DNA of 64,000 nt from Equus caballus (GCF_041296265.1 NC_091693.1:6295001-6359000); one strand, 5' to 3'. Counted from the first letter of the stretch, positions 43,001 to 55,200 are shown. Notes: generated by a model not told the origin, from the sequence alone. Numbers and translations are program-made.

Positions 43001-46000
43001 GGGCTGCTCCCAGATCCAGACGTCAGTGACGTCCCCTCTTTCCCTCCACGGCTCACTCCTGCCCTCCGCCATCTGGCCGTTCTCCGCCCATCCCACTGCA
43101 GGCACCACTCTCTCCAAGAGACGAACCCCCGGCAACGATGTGAGGACGGACCCTGCCCTCCAGCCAGCAGGTGGGTACCCCCCCACCCCCCCAGACCGCG
43201 GACAGGCTCTCTGCTGGCCGCTGTGTGTCTCTAGCTCCTGGCATACGGCCTGGCCCAGAGTCGTCCTCAGGAGGGCTGGGCTGGGTGAATGCATGGCTTC
43301 AGGGCTGGCAGCGGGCGCACCGGGCAGACACACAATAAATGTCAGAATAGATGAATGAATGCCCAGGGGCCCCCAACATCGGTGGGTTAAAATGACAACC
43401 AGTGATTTAGCTCCCAAGTCTGCGATGTGGGAGTCTCGTCCTGGCTCAGCCGGCTGCTTCTTGGGGTCTCTGCTGGGCTGACTTGTGCCTCTGAGATCTG
43501 CTTGGGGTCTGCAGGGGCTCTGCTCCTAGGGGCGCCTGGGTCTGGTCTCCTACTTCCTGCCCCGCCAACCCCAGTGGATGGATGGAAATGATGTGCCTGC
43601 ATGTCACGTAGAGCATTCATTCATTCGAAAGTTTTCACTGAGCACCTGCTGTGTGCCACGCAGTGTTCTAGCTCCCAGGTACACAGCAGTGAACAAGACA
43701 GACCAAAGTCCCCCTCTCTGGGAGCAGACATCCTAGCAGGGGGAGAGAGACGATGAATGAGAATTGTAATCACTTTAGATCAGGGGGTTCTCAGTTGCTA
43801 TCGGGTTAGAGTGGAGGGAATGAGCGGGGAGTGTGTTCTGTGAAGGGCAGGGAGGCCTCACGGAGAAGGCACTGTGGGGGCCGTGTCTAGGCAGAGAGAA
43901 CAGCTGGTGCAAAGGCCCTGAGGTGAGCGGGGGGGGGGGGAGTCTGGTACATCACCAGCAGGCAGTGGGTGGGGTTGGGGCACATGAGTGAGGGGACTGT
44001 GAGGAGGTGACGTTGAGAGGCAACGGGAGCCACACTGTGGCCACGTGAGGACTTTGGGTTTGTTCTAAGTGTCCCAAGCCTGAGACCCAGGTGTCCCCTC
44101 TCCCTGACCTGCCATTCGCTGATTCACTCCGCAAACCTCTGCTGAGTGCTGCCTTTCTCCCTGTCTGTCCCCCAGCTTCCAGTGAGGACGACCCCTTCTT
44201 CTATGGTGAGTTGCCCTAGGGGGCGGCGGGGGGAGGAGGGGCGAGGGCCGCCCTCACCAGGCTCCTCCGTGTCCCTCTCTGCAGACGAGGACACTCTCCG
44301 GAAGCGGGGGCTCCTGGTTGCGGCTGTGCTGTTTATCACGGGCATCGTCATCCTCACCAGTGAGAAGGGGCAGCGCGAGGCACCAGGCGGGGAGGGGGGC
44401 CCAGCGGGCGCCCTGAGGGAGGTCTTCAAGGCTCTGGGGAGGTTGTTCAGCGCTTATCCATGCTTATCTGTTGGCGACATCACCATACAAATGACCCCAG
44501 AACTCAGCGGCTTAAAATGGTAGCCACTCACTCAGCCCTCAGGGCCATGGATGGGAGGTGCCGGCTGGACTCGTTCCTGCATCGAGGTCAGCATGGGTCA
44601 GCGTGGGTCAGCAGGGAACTCCTCCTGTGGCACCTTGGTCCCTGGCTTCGTGGTCTTATCCCCCGGTTGACTGGCCTGGGCTTCTTCACGTGGTGGTGGC
44701 AGGCTAATGTGATGGTGTGGCCCCCAGGACTAGCCACCATGGGTGCTGTGATCACCCCAGCCCCGAGGGCCGAGGGGAGGGCGTGGCTGCACCAGGACCT
44801 GCTAGAGACGGAGCTGTAGGGGGTGCCAGCAGGGGCTGTGGCTCCAGGAGAGGTTCCCGCCCACTGCCTCGTGGGCCTTGTGGAAGGCCCACCGGGAGGG
44901 GCGGGGTGGGGGTCCCAGACTCCTATACCATCCTCTCCTCCTGCCCTTCCACCTCCTGCCCTCCCCTCTCTGGCCTCCCCCCTTTTTGGTCTCCCCGTCC
45001 AGTCCCCCTGCCCTCCCCTCTCCTCTCCCCCAGCTCCTGTCTGGCCTCCCCGCCAAGGCTCAGGCAGAGGGCAGCCCAGGGCTGCTGCCTCTCAGCTCAG
45101 CCTCCCAGGACCCAGCCCCGTGCATGGGGAAAGGGGCAGAGGGAGAATGACAAGCAGAGAAACTAATTATTTTTAAAGTTTTTTTTTTTTTTTTGTGGAA
45201 GATTAGCCCTGAGCTAACTGCTGCCAATCCTCCTCTTTTTGCTGAGAAAGACAGGCCCTGAGCTGAGATCCGTGCCCATCTTCCTCTACTTTATATGTGG
45301 GACGCCTACCACAGCATGGCTTGCCAAGAGGTGCCATGTCTGCACCCGGGATCCAAACTGGTGAACCCCGGGCCACCAAAGCGGAACATGTGAACTTAAC
45401 CACTGCACCACTGGGCCGGCCCCTTTAAAGTTTTCTAAATGCTGCAGATTAAGTAAAACACAAGGGCCGGCAGTTTGCGAGCTCTCCTTAAGCTGAATCA
45501 CCCACGCCAGGTCCTGGCCTCTCATCTGACTCTCTCGTCAGGAAAATGGGCGCAGCCACACCTTTTTGCCTTGAGGTGGGAGGCAGGGCACTAAAGGTCA
45601 TGCACCGAGGGGCCACATGTATGATGGTCGTCCCATCAGATTAGTGCCACACAGCCTGGGTGCATTGTATGCTGTAGGTTTGTGTGAGTCACTCTGTGAT
45701 GTTCACACAATGATGAAATCGCCCAATTCGCAGGACGTGTCCCCGTCGTTAAGTGATGGGTGACTGTAATGTTAAAAAGAGATTGGTAACTCATGCCTGA
45801 CCCACGCTGAGTCCAGGAGTCAAGCACTGTTGCCTCAGTGGTGTGACACGTCTTTGTCAACCCTGACACTGTGCTGGGCCCTATTCCCTCCCTGTGGGAA
45901 AATCGAGGCTCAGAGAGTTGAGGAGTTTGCCCAAGGTCACGCAGCACGTGAGAATCAAGGAAGGCCTGGCACCAGGTCTGCGCGAGGGCAGAGCCTGGCC

Positions 46001-47178
46001 GTTAACTCTGGGGCCAGAAGTGACAAACATCCGTGGGCACCCACTCTGTGCTCAACCCGGGCTGTGGGGCTGGGGGCACGGCCTGGTCCCCACCCTCGGG
46101 AAGCTCACATGTGGGGCTGATGATAAGCAGGTAAACGCACTAGTAAGCAGAGTGGATGTACAGAGAGGTGATTAATTACCATGCAGAAACAGAGCAGAGG
46201 ACAGGACCGAGAGGGACGGAGGGAGCATCTCCCTCCAGTGAGGTGCAGTCAGCACTGGCTCCTCACCGTGAGAAGGATGATTAGAAAACCAGGGAGAAGG
46301 AGCCCCACTCGGAGGCCAGAAGGAGCTGAGCGCGTTGCGGCAACCACAGGAAGAGGCCAGGGTGGCTGGGCGCGTGAGCCAGGAGAGGAGTGGAAGGATT
46401 CCAGGCAAGAGGGCCAGGGAGGCGGGAGGCAAGGGGGGCAGCCAGGAGACTGCAGAGTGCTGTTGTCTGAAGCTCCCTTTGTCTCCTAAGATCCCCCATC
46501 ATTCACTTGGCTCCAGCCCATGGCCTCCCTGCTGTCCCTTAAGCCCACCTGTCCCGCTCCTACCTCAGGGCCTTTGCACTGGTTGTTCCCTCTACCTGGA
46601 ACGCTTTTCCTCCAGATGTCCATGTGGCTCCCCCCTCACCTCCTTCAGGCCTTTGCTCAGAGGTCACCTCCTCAGGGAGTTCCCTCTGGTCATCGCCACG
46701 AGGATGCCCCAGCTCCTGGACCTGCCTGCCCCCTCCTTGGCTTTATTTTTCTTCATGGCACACATCATCATCTGGCTTATCACCATCTGTACACTGGACT
46801 CAGCTATTTTTTTGCAGTGTCAGTCTCCCCCGCTAGAAAGCCAGCTCTACCACGGCTGGGATTTTCTTCCTTCTCGTTCCCGGCTGTGTCCCCAGTGCCT
46901 GGCACACAGCAGGTGTATAATAAGTATTTGCTGGATGAATGAATAGCAGACAAGCCAGGATGGGCTTTTGAAGGACTCTTCCTTTGGGGCCCTTGCTCCA
47001 GCTGCTCTCCGTTGGCTTCTTGTCACCTGCTCAGACGGGCAGGTTGACCGGCTGGTCTCCGCCACCCAGCACAGCACAGTCGTCAATTCTGTTCCACCTT
47101 GTGACCAAACCATTTCCTTTGTCCGCAGGTGGCAAATGCAGGCAGTTGCCCCGCTTGTGCCGGAATTATAACAGGTGA
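37024..47178 (+). CDS. FXYD5: FXYD5 (dysadherin), O-glycosylated Na,K-ATPase regulator
   Basis: Coding exons: 37024-37084, 38420-38500, 39248-39304, 40597-40707, 43102-43170, 44176-44205, 44285-44359 and 47129-47178; total 534 nt, 177 aa (human 178), all introns in phase 1. Order: signal peptide MSPSGCLCLLTIFGLILPTRG; a long Thr/Ser/Pro/Glu-rich outer stalk (about 22-121) typical of dysadherin mucin-like O-glycosylation; SSEDDPFFYDEDTLRKRG with the FXYD motif; a membrane span (LLVAAVLFITGIVILT); and a short tail GKCRQLPRLCRNYNR. The stalk is the fast-changing part. The tail differs from the human ending (CRNRCR) and lacks its last Cys. The stop codon TGA sits inside a consensus 5' splice site, CAG|GTGAGT. 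Family knowledge: lowers E-cadherin adhesion and modulates the pump in epithelia. Confidence 0.94.
37995..38150 (+). repeat. MIR SINE in FXYD5 intron 1
   Basis: It holds 'tatccccactttgcagatga' and 'ccaggtcacacagcaaggaa', the MIR core and 3' part. It lies 270 bases before the second coding exon. Confidence 0.9.
40165..40310 (+). repeat. MIR SINE in FXYD5 intron 3
   Basis: It holds 'cctaagtatctcacccgtgt' and 'ccccgcttcacagacgagga', a MIR in order. Confidence 0.85.
40708..43101. other. FXYD5 intron 4
   Basis: 2.4 kb without a supportable exon. No clear repeat family was recognised; a mixed-orientation old repeat is possible at about 41590-41790. Confidence 0.5.
43610..43750 (+). repeat. Old dispersed repeat, family unassigned
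   Basis: It reads 'attcattcgaaagttttcac', 'gagcacctgctgtgtgcca', 'gtgaacaagacagacc', a phrase order common to old mammalian repeats. I cannot name the family with certainty. Confidence 0.5.
43830..44075 (-). repeat. L2 LINE fragment (reverse)
   Basis: 'gtgcaaaggccctgaggtga' and 'ccgtgtctaggcagagagaac' match L2 read backwards. It ends 100 bases before the FXYD-motif exon of FXYD5. Confidence 0.7.
45179..45423 (-). mobile_element. ERE SINE with target duplication, FXYD5 intron 7
   Basis: Full-length copy on the minus strand from its GGGGCCGGCCC head (45423) to the tail, seen here as a T-run from 45179. Flanking copies of TTTAAAGTT at 45172-45180 and 45424-45432 are the target site duplication, so the insertion is recent and whole. 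Confidence 0.95.
46480..46945 (+). repeat. L2 LINE 3' end in FXYD5 intron 7
   Basis: It holds 'cctcagggcctttgcactgg', 'cctccttcaggcctttgctc', 'cccagtgcctggcacacagc' and the terminal 'tgctggatgaatgaatag'. This is a full L2 3' end, 180 bases upstream of the last coding exon. Confidence 0.9.
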
Positions 47179-47383
47179 GTCCATCGGAAGCGGGGCCAAC
47201 GACCGATGGGCACCCGGAGACCAGCCCCGCGGCTGCCTCCCCTGCACAGAGCCTGCGCAATGGTCAGGAATGGCCAGCTGAGAGGGACGACATGACAGCC
47301 GAGCCCCTGACCCCTGCCCTGCCCACCCTGAAGGCAGCCGGTCCCTGGCGCGGCCCCAAGTGATCTGTTCTCTCCCCATGACA

Positions 47384-47389
47384 AGTAAA
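47384..47389 (+). terminator. FXYD5 poly(A) signal (AGTAAA variant)
   Basis: AGTAAA 206 bases past the stop, within 'acaagtaaagcactgtggtc'. The same variant hexamer and context is what I recall from the human FXYD5 mRNA end, so this is probably the true site. Confidence 0.7.
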
Positions 47390-48297
47390 GCACTGTGGTC
47401 CTGCCCCCTGATCTTGGTCATCGTGACTGACAGAGGAGGACAGCGAGGGGTCGCATTCTCACAGCCAAGGGGGGCGGGGGACAGTGAAGGAGCCAGCGTG
47501 CATCGTGAGGTGGGAGGGGCAGGAGTGGCCCGCAGGGGCCCTGGCCACGGAGGGGTCAGCGCTGGATCCTGCCTGTGGCTGCTTGAGACCCCAGACAGGT
47601 CCCCTCGCAGAGCCTGGGGCCAAGGCCAGCTCACCCCGACAACCCGTGGTTGCGTTGGTCACTGCGAGCACAAAGGGAGGTCCCCGGCCCACGATGGCCC
47701 CCCTTGCCGCACACTTGGGTCCCTCCAGCACTGCGAGGGGGCTCGCACATGGGAGTGTGGACACCCTGCCTGCCCATCCGAGCTCCCGAGCTCCATCCGC
47801 ACCCAACCCACAAATGACCACCTTGGGGCTACCTCTTGGTTTCGGGGTATGCCCCCCAAGAAGGCCACGTGGGCCTTGCAGTGGCGCAGAGCACTTGGGG
47901 GGGCAATTCTGGGGTCGCAGGGCCCCAGAGTGGGGTCGAGAAGGGGCGCAGGCTCCCCGGGCGCTTCTAAGGCCCTCGGGCTCTGCAGCCGGTGGGGGGC
48001 TCCCCCGGGTTAGGCTGAGCGGGCCCGGAGGCTGAGGCATCCTCTGAAGAGGGAGACGCGGCCTGTCCATCGGTGGCTGCATCACAATATTCCACCGCCT
48101 TCGGGTCACGGCCTGTTCATGGTTACACAGTCAGTTTAGTGGGCTGGGAGTTGCATAAAAAAAGAGAAAAAGAAGTAATGAAATAGGAAAGGAAATATCA
48201 GAGTACATCACAAATAATATGGCCTTCTTTCTGTATATATCCTCTGCTCAATTTTTGCCACATTGTCGTCCTACCTGGGTTTTTATTTACTTTCTTA

Positions 48298-49110
48298 AGA
48301 GATCAATTCCCTTTTTAACTTAAATAAGTTTATTTTAAAGGCATAATCATATATGGAAAACCAGTCCTGCTCCACATAAATAAAAGATAGCCAGAAAGAC
48401 AAATCCAATGAAAACAAACATGTATGAGCTGTATATTGTATTTGTATATGTAATATATATCGTACGTGACATACATATTATATACGTAGAGGAGAGAAAC
48501 AAAATATTTTTTGATTGGCACCCACCACCTGCTAATCAGGACAGACGCCTAGCCAGTCAGGAGGGAGGATTAGCATATAGATTACATATTACATATATGT
48601 TCATGGATAGTGTATTATGTCTATTAAATTGAATCAGGTGAAATTGTCACTATTCAAATTTTTTTGATCTGTAAACACGACAATTTCATAGGGCTTAACC
48701 TAATATATACAATGATCATATAAAATGTATTTCATACTGCAGGTCGCTTTTTAAAAATACCGAGAAGCGCTGGTCGAGGGAGTGTGTAGGTTGTCGTGGG
48801 GAGGAAACTAAGTTTCCTTCTTAGAACAGGAAACGCCGGCAGCCACGTTTGCCCTGGAGGGGTGGCCACCCCAGTTTGTGGAAGATGTTCTAGGGCGGTA
48901 TTTCCCAGACTTCTCTTCATAATTGTTGCCATTTTCATCCTGCTTGTACTGTTAATCACTTTTTTTTAAAAAAGATCAGCTCCCTTTTTTTTTTTTTTTA
49001 ACTTAAATACATGTATTTTAAAAGGCATAGTCCTACATGGAAAGCTGGTACTGCTTGATATAAACAGAAGAAAGCCGTAAAGGTAAACCCAATGAAAACA
49101 GACAGGGAGA
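48298..49110 (+). repeat. Pair of about 120-bp direct repeats
   Basis: Copies at about 48298-48420 and 48973-49110 share 'agatca..tccctttt', 'aacttaaata', 'ttttaaaggcata', 'tggaaa' and 'ccaatgaaaacaaaca/cagaca' in the same order, at roughly three-quarters identity. They may be the two ends of one old element or an old tandem duplication. Confidence 0.7.
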
Positions 49111-49149
49111 CAGACACGCGGTGTTCCAGCTGGATCCTGAGTGGCTGCC

Positions 49150-49695
49150 CGGGGCTCTGAGCCAGAGGCCAGAGTCTGCTCCGCTGGAGGAGACCAGCAG
49201 GGGTCAGGGGTGTGGGTGTCACCTCACTGCCCAGACACCGCGGAGTCTGGGAGGCCCAAGACCACCTCATTTCTGACACCAGCTGCAAGGTGGAGTGTCC
49301 CCGAGACCGCCCCTGGGTTTGATGATTCACTAGAAAGACCCAGAGCTCACTGAGAGCTCTCATGCTCATGGTTATGGTTTATCACAGTGAAAGGGCCCAG
49401 CTTAGAATTAACCAATGGACGAGACACACACGGGGCAGAGCCAGGAGAGCTCCTAGCACCAAGCGTCGAGTCATCCTCTCCCAGTGCAGCCATGGACGGT
49501 GCCGACTTCCGGCAACAATGTGACAACATGCACAGAGTGCTGCCAACAAGTCTGGGTCCAGAGCTTTCACTGGGGCCGGTCACAAAGACATGGCTGACCA
49601 TCCCTGTGGTCCTTGTAGTCTCCAGCTGCTCCAGAGGCTGAGCTGATACCTGTGGCCCAAAGCCCCCACCGTCAATCCCACTGTTAGAAACTACT
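49150..49695 (-). mobile_element. ERV LTR fossil, family uncertain
   Basis: The phrases 'gatgattcactagaaagac', 'catgctcatggttatggttt' and 'gtgacaacatgc' resemble the reverse strand of ERVL/MaLR-type LTRs. It is old and broken. Borders and family are approximate, and an ERE follows directly. Confidence 0.45.
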
Positions 49696-49706
49696 AGGTG
49701 GGGGAG

Positions 49707-49961
49707 GGGCGGCCAGCCCAGTGGCGCAGCAGTCAAGTGCTTACAATCTGCTTCGGTGGCCTGGGGTTTGCCAGTTTGGATCCCGGATGTGGACGTAGCA
49801 CCGCTTGGCAAGCCATGCTGTGGCAGGCGTCCCACATATAAAGTAGAGGAAGACGGGCACGGATGTTGGCTCAGGGCCAGGCTGCCTCAGCAAAAAGTGG
49901 AGGATTGGCAGCAGATGTTAGCTCAGGGCTAATCTTCCTCAAATAAAAGAAAAAAAGAAAA
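49707..49961 (+). mobile_element. ERE SINE
   Basis: Full ERE order on the plus strand: GGGGCGGCCAGCCC head, 'ggatcccggatgtgg', 'gttagctcagggctaatctt' and an A-rich tail. The flanks (agaaactacta / agaaactata) look like a slightly diverged target duplication. Confidence 0.9.
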
Positions 49962-50529
49962 GAAACTATAGGAGGGCCCCCACGCCCTGGGTGGACAAAG
50001 ACATTCTTCAGACAGGACCTTCTGCGGCTTAGAGATGAGCCTCTCTTTGGGGGAGGTTGATTCTTGACTGCGCCGAGCCTTCCTCCCTCATATCATTTGA
50101 TGGATTGAGAGATGTTCAGAAAGTGATTTACCGTCTGGTGAAGCGATTCAATGAGAGTGAGCATTGTTTGTGGCCTAACACCGCCCGCTGCTGGAGCGAG
50201 CCTGACCCGAGGAGTCCCCAGCCCAGGGCGACCCCTGGCAGCCTCCAGGGCACAGGGCAGCCTCCTTCCCCCTCGCCCCATCCCCCAGCGGGGTGGAGAG
50301 GAGAACCTGGTGCTGTGTTTCCCAGCTGCCCCTGAGATGCAGCTCTGGATGTGGATTCGGCTCTGCTTCTGCAGGGCCCTCCTGTGAGGTTTGGAAGCCA
50401 AAAGAGACCATCTTCCTGCCTCACTGGCTGTTTCCCGCTGGCCAGGATGGCTGTGAAGGTGATGAGCTTTTTGGCTACACCATTCTGGTCACTAGCCTTG
50501 TGGACATTGAGGCAGTTATGCACACGCAG

Positions 50530-51240
50530 AAAAAGGATGTCTAAATGGCTAATAAACATGTGAAAAGATGCCCAATATCAGTTATCAGTAAAAAGTAAAT
50601 GACAACCAGAATGAGACACCGTCACACACAGAATATCTAAAATGAAAAAGGCCAGCGGTTCCCAGTGCTGAAGAGGATGTGGAGGGGGTGGAATTTTCCT
50701 GCATTGCCGTCAATCGGAGGGTAAATTGGCACAATCACTTTAGAAACAGTTTCTTTAAAAGGTCATGAGCACATGACCCAGCAATTCAGTTCTTAAATAT
50801 CTAACCAAGAGAAAGGAGACCAGACATCCACGCCAAGACTCGCCCGTGAATGTCCACAGCAGCAAGATTTGTAAGAGCCAAACGCTGGACACGCCCTGAG
50901 TGTGGATCTGCAACGCCAGCGGGTGTGGACTGTTGCACGCACGTGCGGGGGGGACACGGCTCAGCCACAGAGCGGGAGCTGGTCCCGAGCGGAGAGAGCG
51001 CAGCCTGTGCCTCCGTGGCCCTGGAGTGAGGGAACCCGCAGCAACTGGGGGCGACAGAAGCTGGACGATGGTTCCTCTGCTGCTGCTGCTGCTGCTGTGG
51101 CAGGGCGGATTGAGGGGCAGAGGGAGCGGCCCGAAGGCTGAAGCGTCTGCACCCCGAGAGTGGCGCAGACTACGCAATGTGCGCGTCCATCAGGAGTGAC
51201 AGCCGACCCTAAGATTCGTGTGCTTTGTTATACCACAGCA
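50530..51240 (+). mobile_element. L1 LINE 3' fragment
   Basis: It begins with the ORF2 3' phrase 'acatgtgaaaagatgcccaa', passes 'cccagcaattcagttctta' and 'gtccacagcagcaagatttg' and ends near 'gtgctttgttatac'. It is truncated at the 5' end and diverged, with a GC-rich insertion-like part at about 50915-51180. Confidence 0.75.
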
Positions 51241-51380
51241 CAAAACAGCAAAAGGGAAAACAAAAAGGCAGTTATGTCCCGGATCAGACACGGAGCACGG
51301 AATTCTGAGGTCGCCACGAACATGGGGCCTCCTGATGGTGGAGGGAGATGCTGCCCAGGTAGGTGGGTTCTGTCTGTCGC

Positions 51381-52245
51381 TGTGAGACAATGGACAATGT
51401 ATATATTGGGTTTTGCTCCAAGTTCCTGGCGCACAGCTCTTAAAACCTAGTAATTTCCTAAGTGATAAGAGCACCAGGAGCATGTCTTGTTCTACCATTT
51501 GGTCTTCGATGGTGGTTCCTGACACAGAGCTCCTAAATCCCTTGGAATTTCCTGGGTGATTGGAGCGTCTTTTGTTCTAATGAGGTGACACTGGGTGGCC
51601 CCTGGATGGTGGCTGGTCACCACAAAGACCAAGTTGTGATGAGCACCTTGGAACTTTCAGCCCAGGTCCCTGTCCTCTGGGAAGGAGACGGGGGCTAGAA
51701 ATGGACTTGATGATCCTTCATGCCTATGTGTTGAAACCTCGATAAAAATCCCAAAAGTACAGGGTTCGGAGAGCTCCCAGGTTGGTGGACACATCCACGT
51801 ACCAGGAGGGTGACACACCCCAAGTCCACGGGGACAGAGGCTCCTGTGCCCGGGGCCCTCCCAGACCTCGCCCCACGTGTCTCTTCATCTGGCTGTTCAT
51901 CTGGATCCTCTAGCACGTCCTTTATCGTGATGACTGTCAGTGCCAGTGCCGCCCTGAGTTCTGTGCGCTGTTCCAGTGAACCATCGAATCCAAGGTCGGG
52001 GGATTCCTGGGAACCTCCAATTGGCAGCAAAGTTGGACAGAAGCTGCGGGTAGCCTGGGGACCTACTAGCGACTGACCTCTGAAGTGGACGGCAGTCTTG
52101 TGGGACCGAGCCCTTGACCTGTGGGTCTGCACTGGCTCCAGTGAGTGTCAGAACTGAGTCGTGCGCCACCCAGCTGGTATCACAGAGAGTTGCTTGGTGT
52201 GGGGAAAGTCCCTGCACATCTGCTACCAGAAGTGAGTGAGTGTGG
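51381..52245 (+). mobile_element. ERVL-type LTR fossil (plus strand)
   Basis: It is alignable by eye to the reverse complement of the LTR at 62182-62977: shared phrases include 'acacagagctcctaaa', 'tggaatttcct', 'ctggctgttc', 'gggaacctccaatt' and 'cagtcttgtgggac'. The first 100 bases look locally doubled. It is old and more diverged than the 62-kb copy. Class III is inferred from the 5-bp duplication of the partner. Confidence 0.7.
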
Positions 52246-55200
52246 GCGTCGCGTGAGAGTAAAGGAGAGACACACAGGAGGAGGAGCGAGGTTGTCCTTG
52301 CCGTCGTGTTCGGGGAGTCATTTGCAAAGTCAGCCTGGAGCCCTCTCCACCGAAGAGCTTGTCAGCCCCTCATTCCCTCTCTTGAGCCAGCCCACTTTTG
52401 CTTAAAACTGACAGTAATAAAGGATCTCAAACTCTGAGTGGCTCACCATGACCAAGGTGTGTTTCTCACTCAGGCTTTGTGTCCATCGTGGGTCGGCTGG
52501 GAGCTGTGACGTGACTAAGCTGGTGGGGAAGCCCCACCAGAAACATTTCTGGTTATCATTGACAGGAAGCGAGAATGACGGCTCTTGTAGCCTCTGCCAG
52601 GATGGGACCCACATCACTTCTGCTCACATTCATTGGCCAAAACAAACCACCTGGCCACGTTTGAGTTCAAGAGAGCAGGAAACAACTAATCTTCTTATAG
52701 TAGAGCTTGCCACAAAGGAAGTTTATCATCTCACATCGCAAGAATTCTAGAAGCAGAAACCCCATTCAACTGCAAGAGACATAAGCCAGAAGCAACGGTG
52801 GCGTCAACAAGCTCATTTATTCTCTCTCACGTAACAGAACTCTGAAGTGTGTAGTCCGAGGCTGGGGAAGGGGTTCCTTGATGTCATAAGGGACCAGGCT
52901 CCTACTGACTTACTGCTCTGCCATGATTAGCATGTGGTGCTAATCCTCAAGATCACAAAATGGCTGCAGGAGCCTCAGCCATCGTGCCACATTCCAGGGA
53001 AAAAAGCAAGAGAAAAAGAAAAAGGTGAGGGGAAAGGCACCACTAGGTGAGCTGACTCATTTTAAAGAGCCTTTTCAGGATACTCTCCCAGAGACTTCTA
53101 CTTACTTCTGATTGGCCCCCTCCATCTGCAAAAAGAAACTGGGAAATGTTGTCATTTAGCTGAGTTTGTGACACCAGGGAAAACAATAGCCCTGGGGAAT
53201 TTGTTGATATGGTGAGGAGGGTGCTGAGATTCCCCCCAAGTCAAGGGATGGGGCTTCAAACCATTTTTATTCAAATATGAAAGGAAAAGTTTCTTCTTAA
53301 GACTAGATTCTGTTGATACCGCCAGGGGACAGAACACTGAATCTCAGACTTGGAAAAGACATCCAGAAAGCTCTCCAGTCCTGCTCCCGGTGCTCTCAAG
53401 AGGCTGTTCGTCTCCTGCCCAGACCCCGACTGGTGTGACACCTTTGTTTGTGCTGTCTGACTGGAGCCTCCTTGCCAAGAGCTAATGGGGCGGCTCTTGT
53501 AACGCAGCCAGGCTCCCGAGTGCAACAGTGACAGAGTTCTTGTTCTGGAGGAATTAGGGCCAGATCCCCTTAACTGGAAGGCCTGTTCTCCTCCTGTGAG
53601 ACCAGACTGTGCTTTCCTTGGGGTCTCAGGAGGGACGGCCGATGCTGGCTTCAGGGAGCTGCGCTTGCTGCTAGGGAGGCTGGCGAGTGATGAGCTCCAG
53701 CTCCTGCTGGTGGGAGGTTAAACAGGACTTGAAACACTGGCTTTGTCATGTATCCACTTGGCCAGGTTAAACTGTATTTCCCAGAACTCCCCTCGCTGTG
53801 TGCTTCTGGTTAGGGTGGGCCACGAGAGGTGTTCTTGGGGGAGACCGGCTGGATGAGGTTGCAGCCGCCGCCATTTTGTGGCTTGCACCGGTTGCTGCTT
53901 ATCTGCCCACTCATCTCGCTGGTGTAAGGCAGAAACTGGGCCTGCAACTGCTCCCCGCCCCCGGGTCTTCCTGCAGCTTCTCCACCTCTGGGGCCACGTG
54001 TGCGCTCAGCTCCGTGATGACAGGCCCTGGCTTTGACTCGGACCACCGAGGTCAGAGGCAACAAGAATGACACGGGCTTCAGTGCATCCTCCTGGAGTGC
54101 AGCTTGTGCTTGCGGGTCCAGATTGCTCTCACTCTTCCCCACCTTACATCCATCTTCCCTTCCTGACCACCTGCCCCGTGGACTTAAGTCCCCCATCAAG
54201 CCTAGAGGTAACGCCTCACAGAGACAGCTTAACTAGCTCCCACAATTGTGCAAGGTCAACTTCCTGTAACAAATCACATGTGAGTGCGTGTGCGTGTGTG
54301 TGTCGTGGTGGTTCTGCTTTGCTGTTACAGAATTCGATCTGAGTGATTCTGGAAGATCAGAATCTTCAGGATGATTTCTGGGTTTTTCTGGAATTCGTTC
54401 TCTAGTCTAATTAGATTTACAGTTGTTAATGACCCTGTTTCCAGTGGTAAAGGGGGCACTCATGGTCCGTGGCGTGGAGTGGCAAAACAGTCACTCAGGT
54501 CGTTCCCAGTAGCTTCCTATATGTCACGTCCCCATAGAAGACAAGGCTCTGGGTTACCTGGTATTTGCTTCCATAGAACGTTTTAGTGGAAATATGGAGA
54601 GTAATGGGGTTGCTTGGTTGCTTCTAACTGTGCTAGAAAACTTGGGGAGAGGAAATGATGAGCTCAGGGCTTTCAATTCCCAGCCCGTGATCTGAGTCTG
54701 TGACTGCGCTGAAAGAAACCCTCATCCCCCATGGTCGCAGGGCTGAGAGCTCTGAAAACCGAACTCGAGTCAGACTGCGGGCGGCTCCCTCACGGCACAG
54801 GTGGAACCACCAGCCTCGCAGTTCTTGTTAGAATTAGGGCCTTGCCTGAAAACTGGGATGGAAGCGCATGAGCAGATTTTCGTAAAGCTGGGGACCCCAA
54901 ACCCTTAAATTCTGCAGAGTCTTCTTTGCCCACAGAAGCAGCCTGCGCGCCTGCCTGCGGAGGGTTGCTTTCTCTTCCTGAAGAATCTGGAAGGGCCTCC
55001 TCGAGGTTTCTGCTGTGCAGGGCATGCTAGTCCTCCTCAGAACCTACTCCTGCTGCCTGTTCTTGCTTCCAAGACCTATAACAAGACTCAAGTATCAACA
55101 GAACCCAAAGGGCAAGGTACAAAATGTGAGCGCCGAGGGGTGAAGTGTAACACCAAGACAGCTGCCAATTTCCGTTTGCCAATTTGTATCAATAGAAAAC

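Larger units (their letters stand above)
47400..50530. other. Gene-free flank 3' of FXYD5
   Basis: 47.4-48.1 kb is GC-rich with several overlapping open frames on both strands but no recognisable domain or exon. After 48.15 kb it becomes AT-rich and repeat-like. By synteny the next host gene should be FAM187B or LSR, which must lie beyond the window. Confidence 0.6.

Noticed and set aside
47459-48109. Long overlapping open frames 3' of FXYD5 as a new gene
   Set aside because: Frames over 180 codons exist on both strands over the same bases, without domains, splice logic or a poly(A) site. This is typical of GC-rich shadow frames.
52218-52240. tRNA-Leu-type primer binding site after the LTR
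   Set aside because: 'ctaccagaagtgag' is only loosely similar, and comparison with the partner LTR suggests that this text may still be within the LTR.
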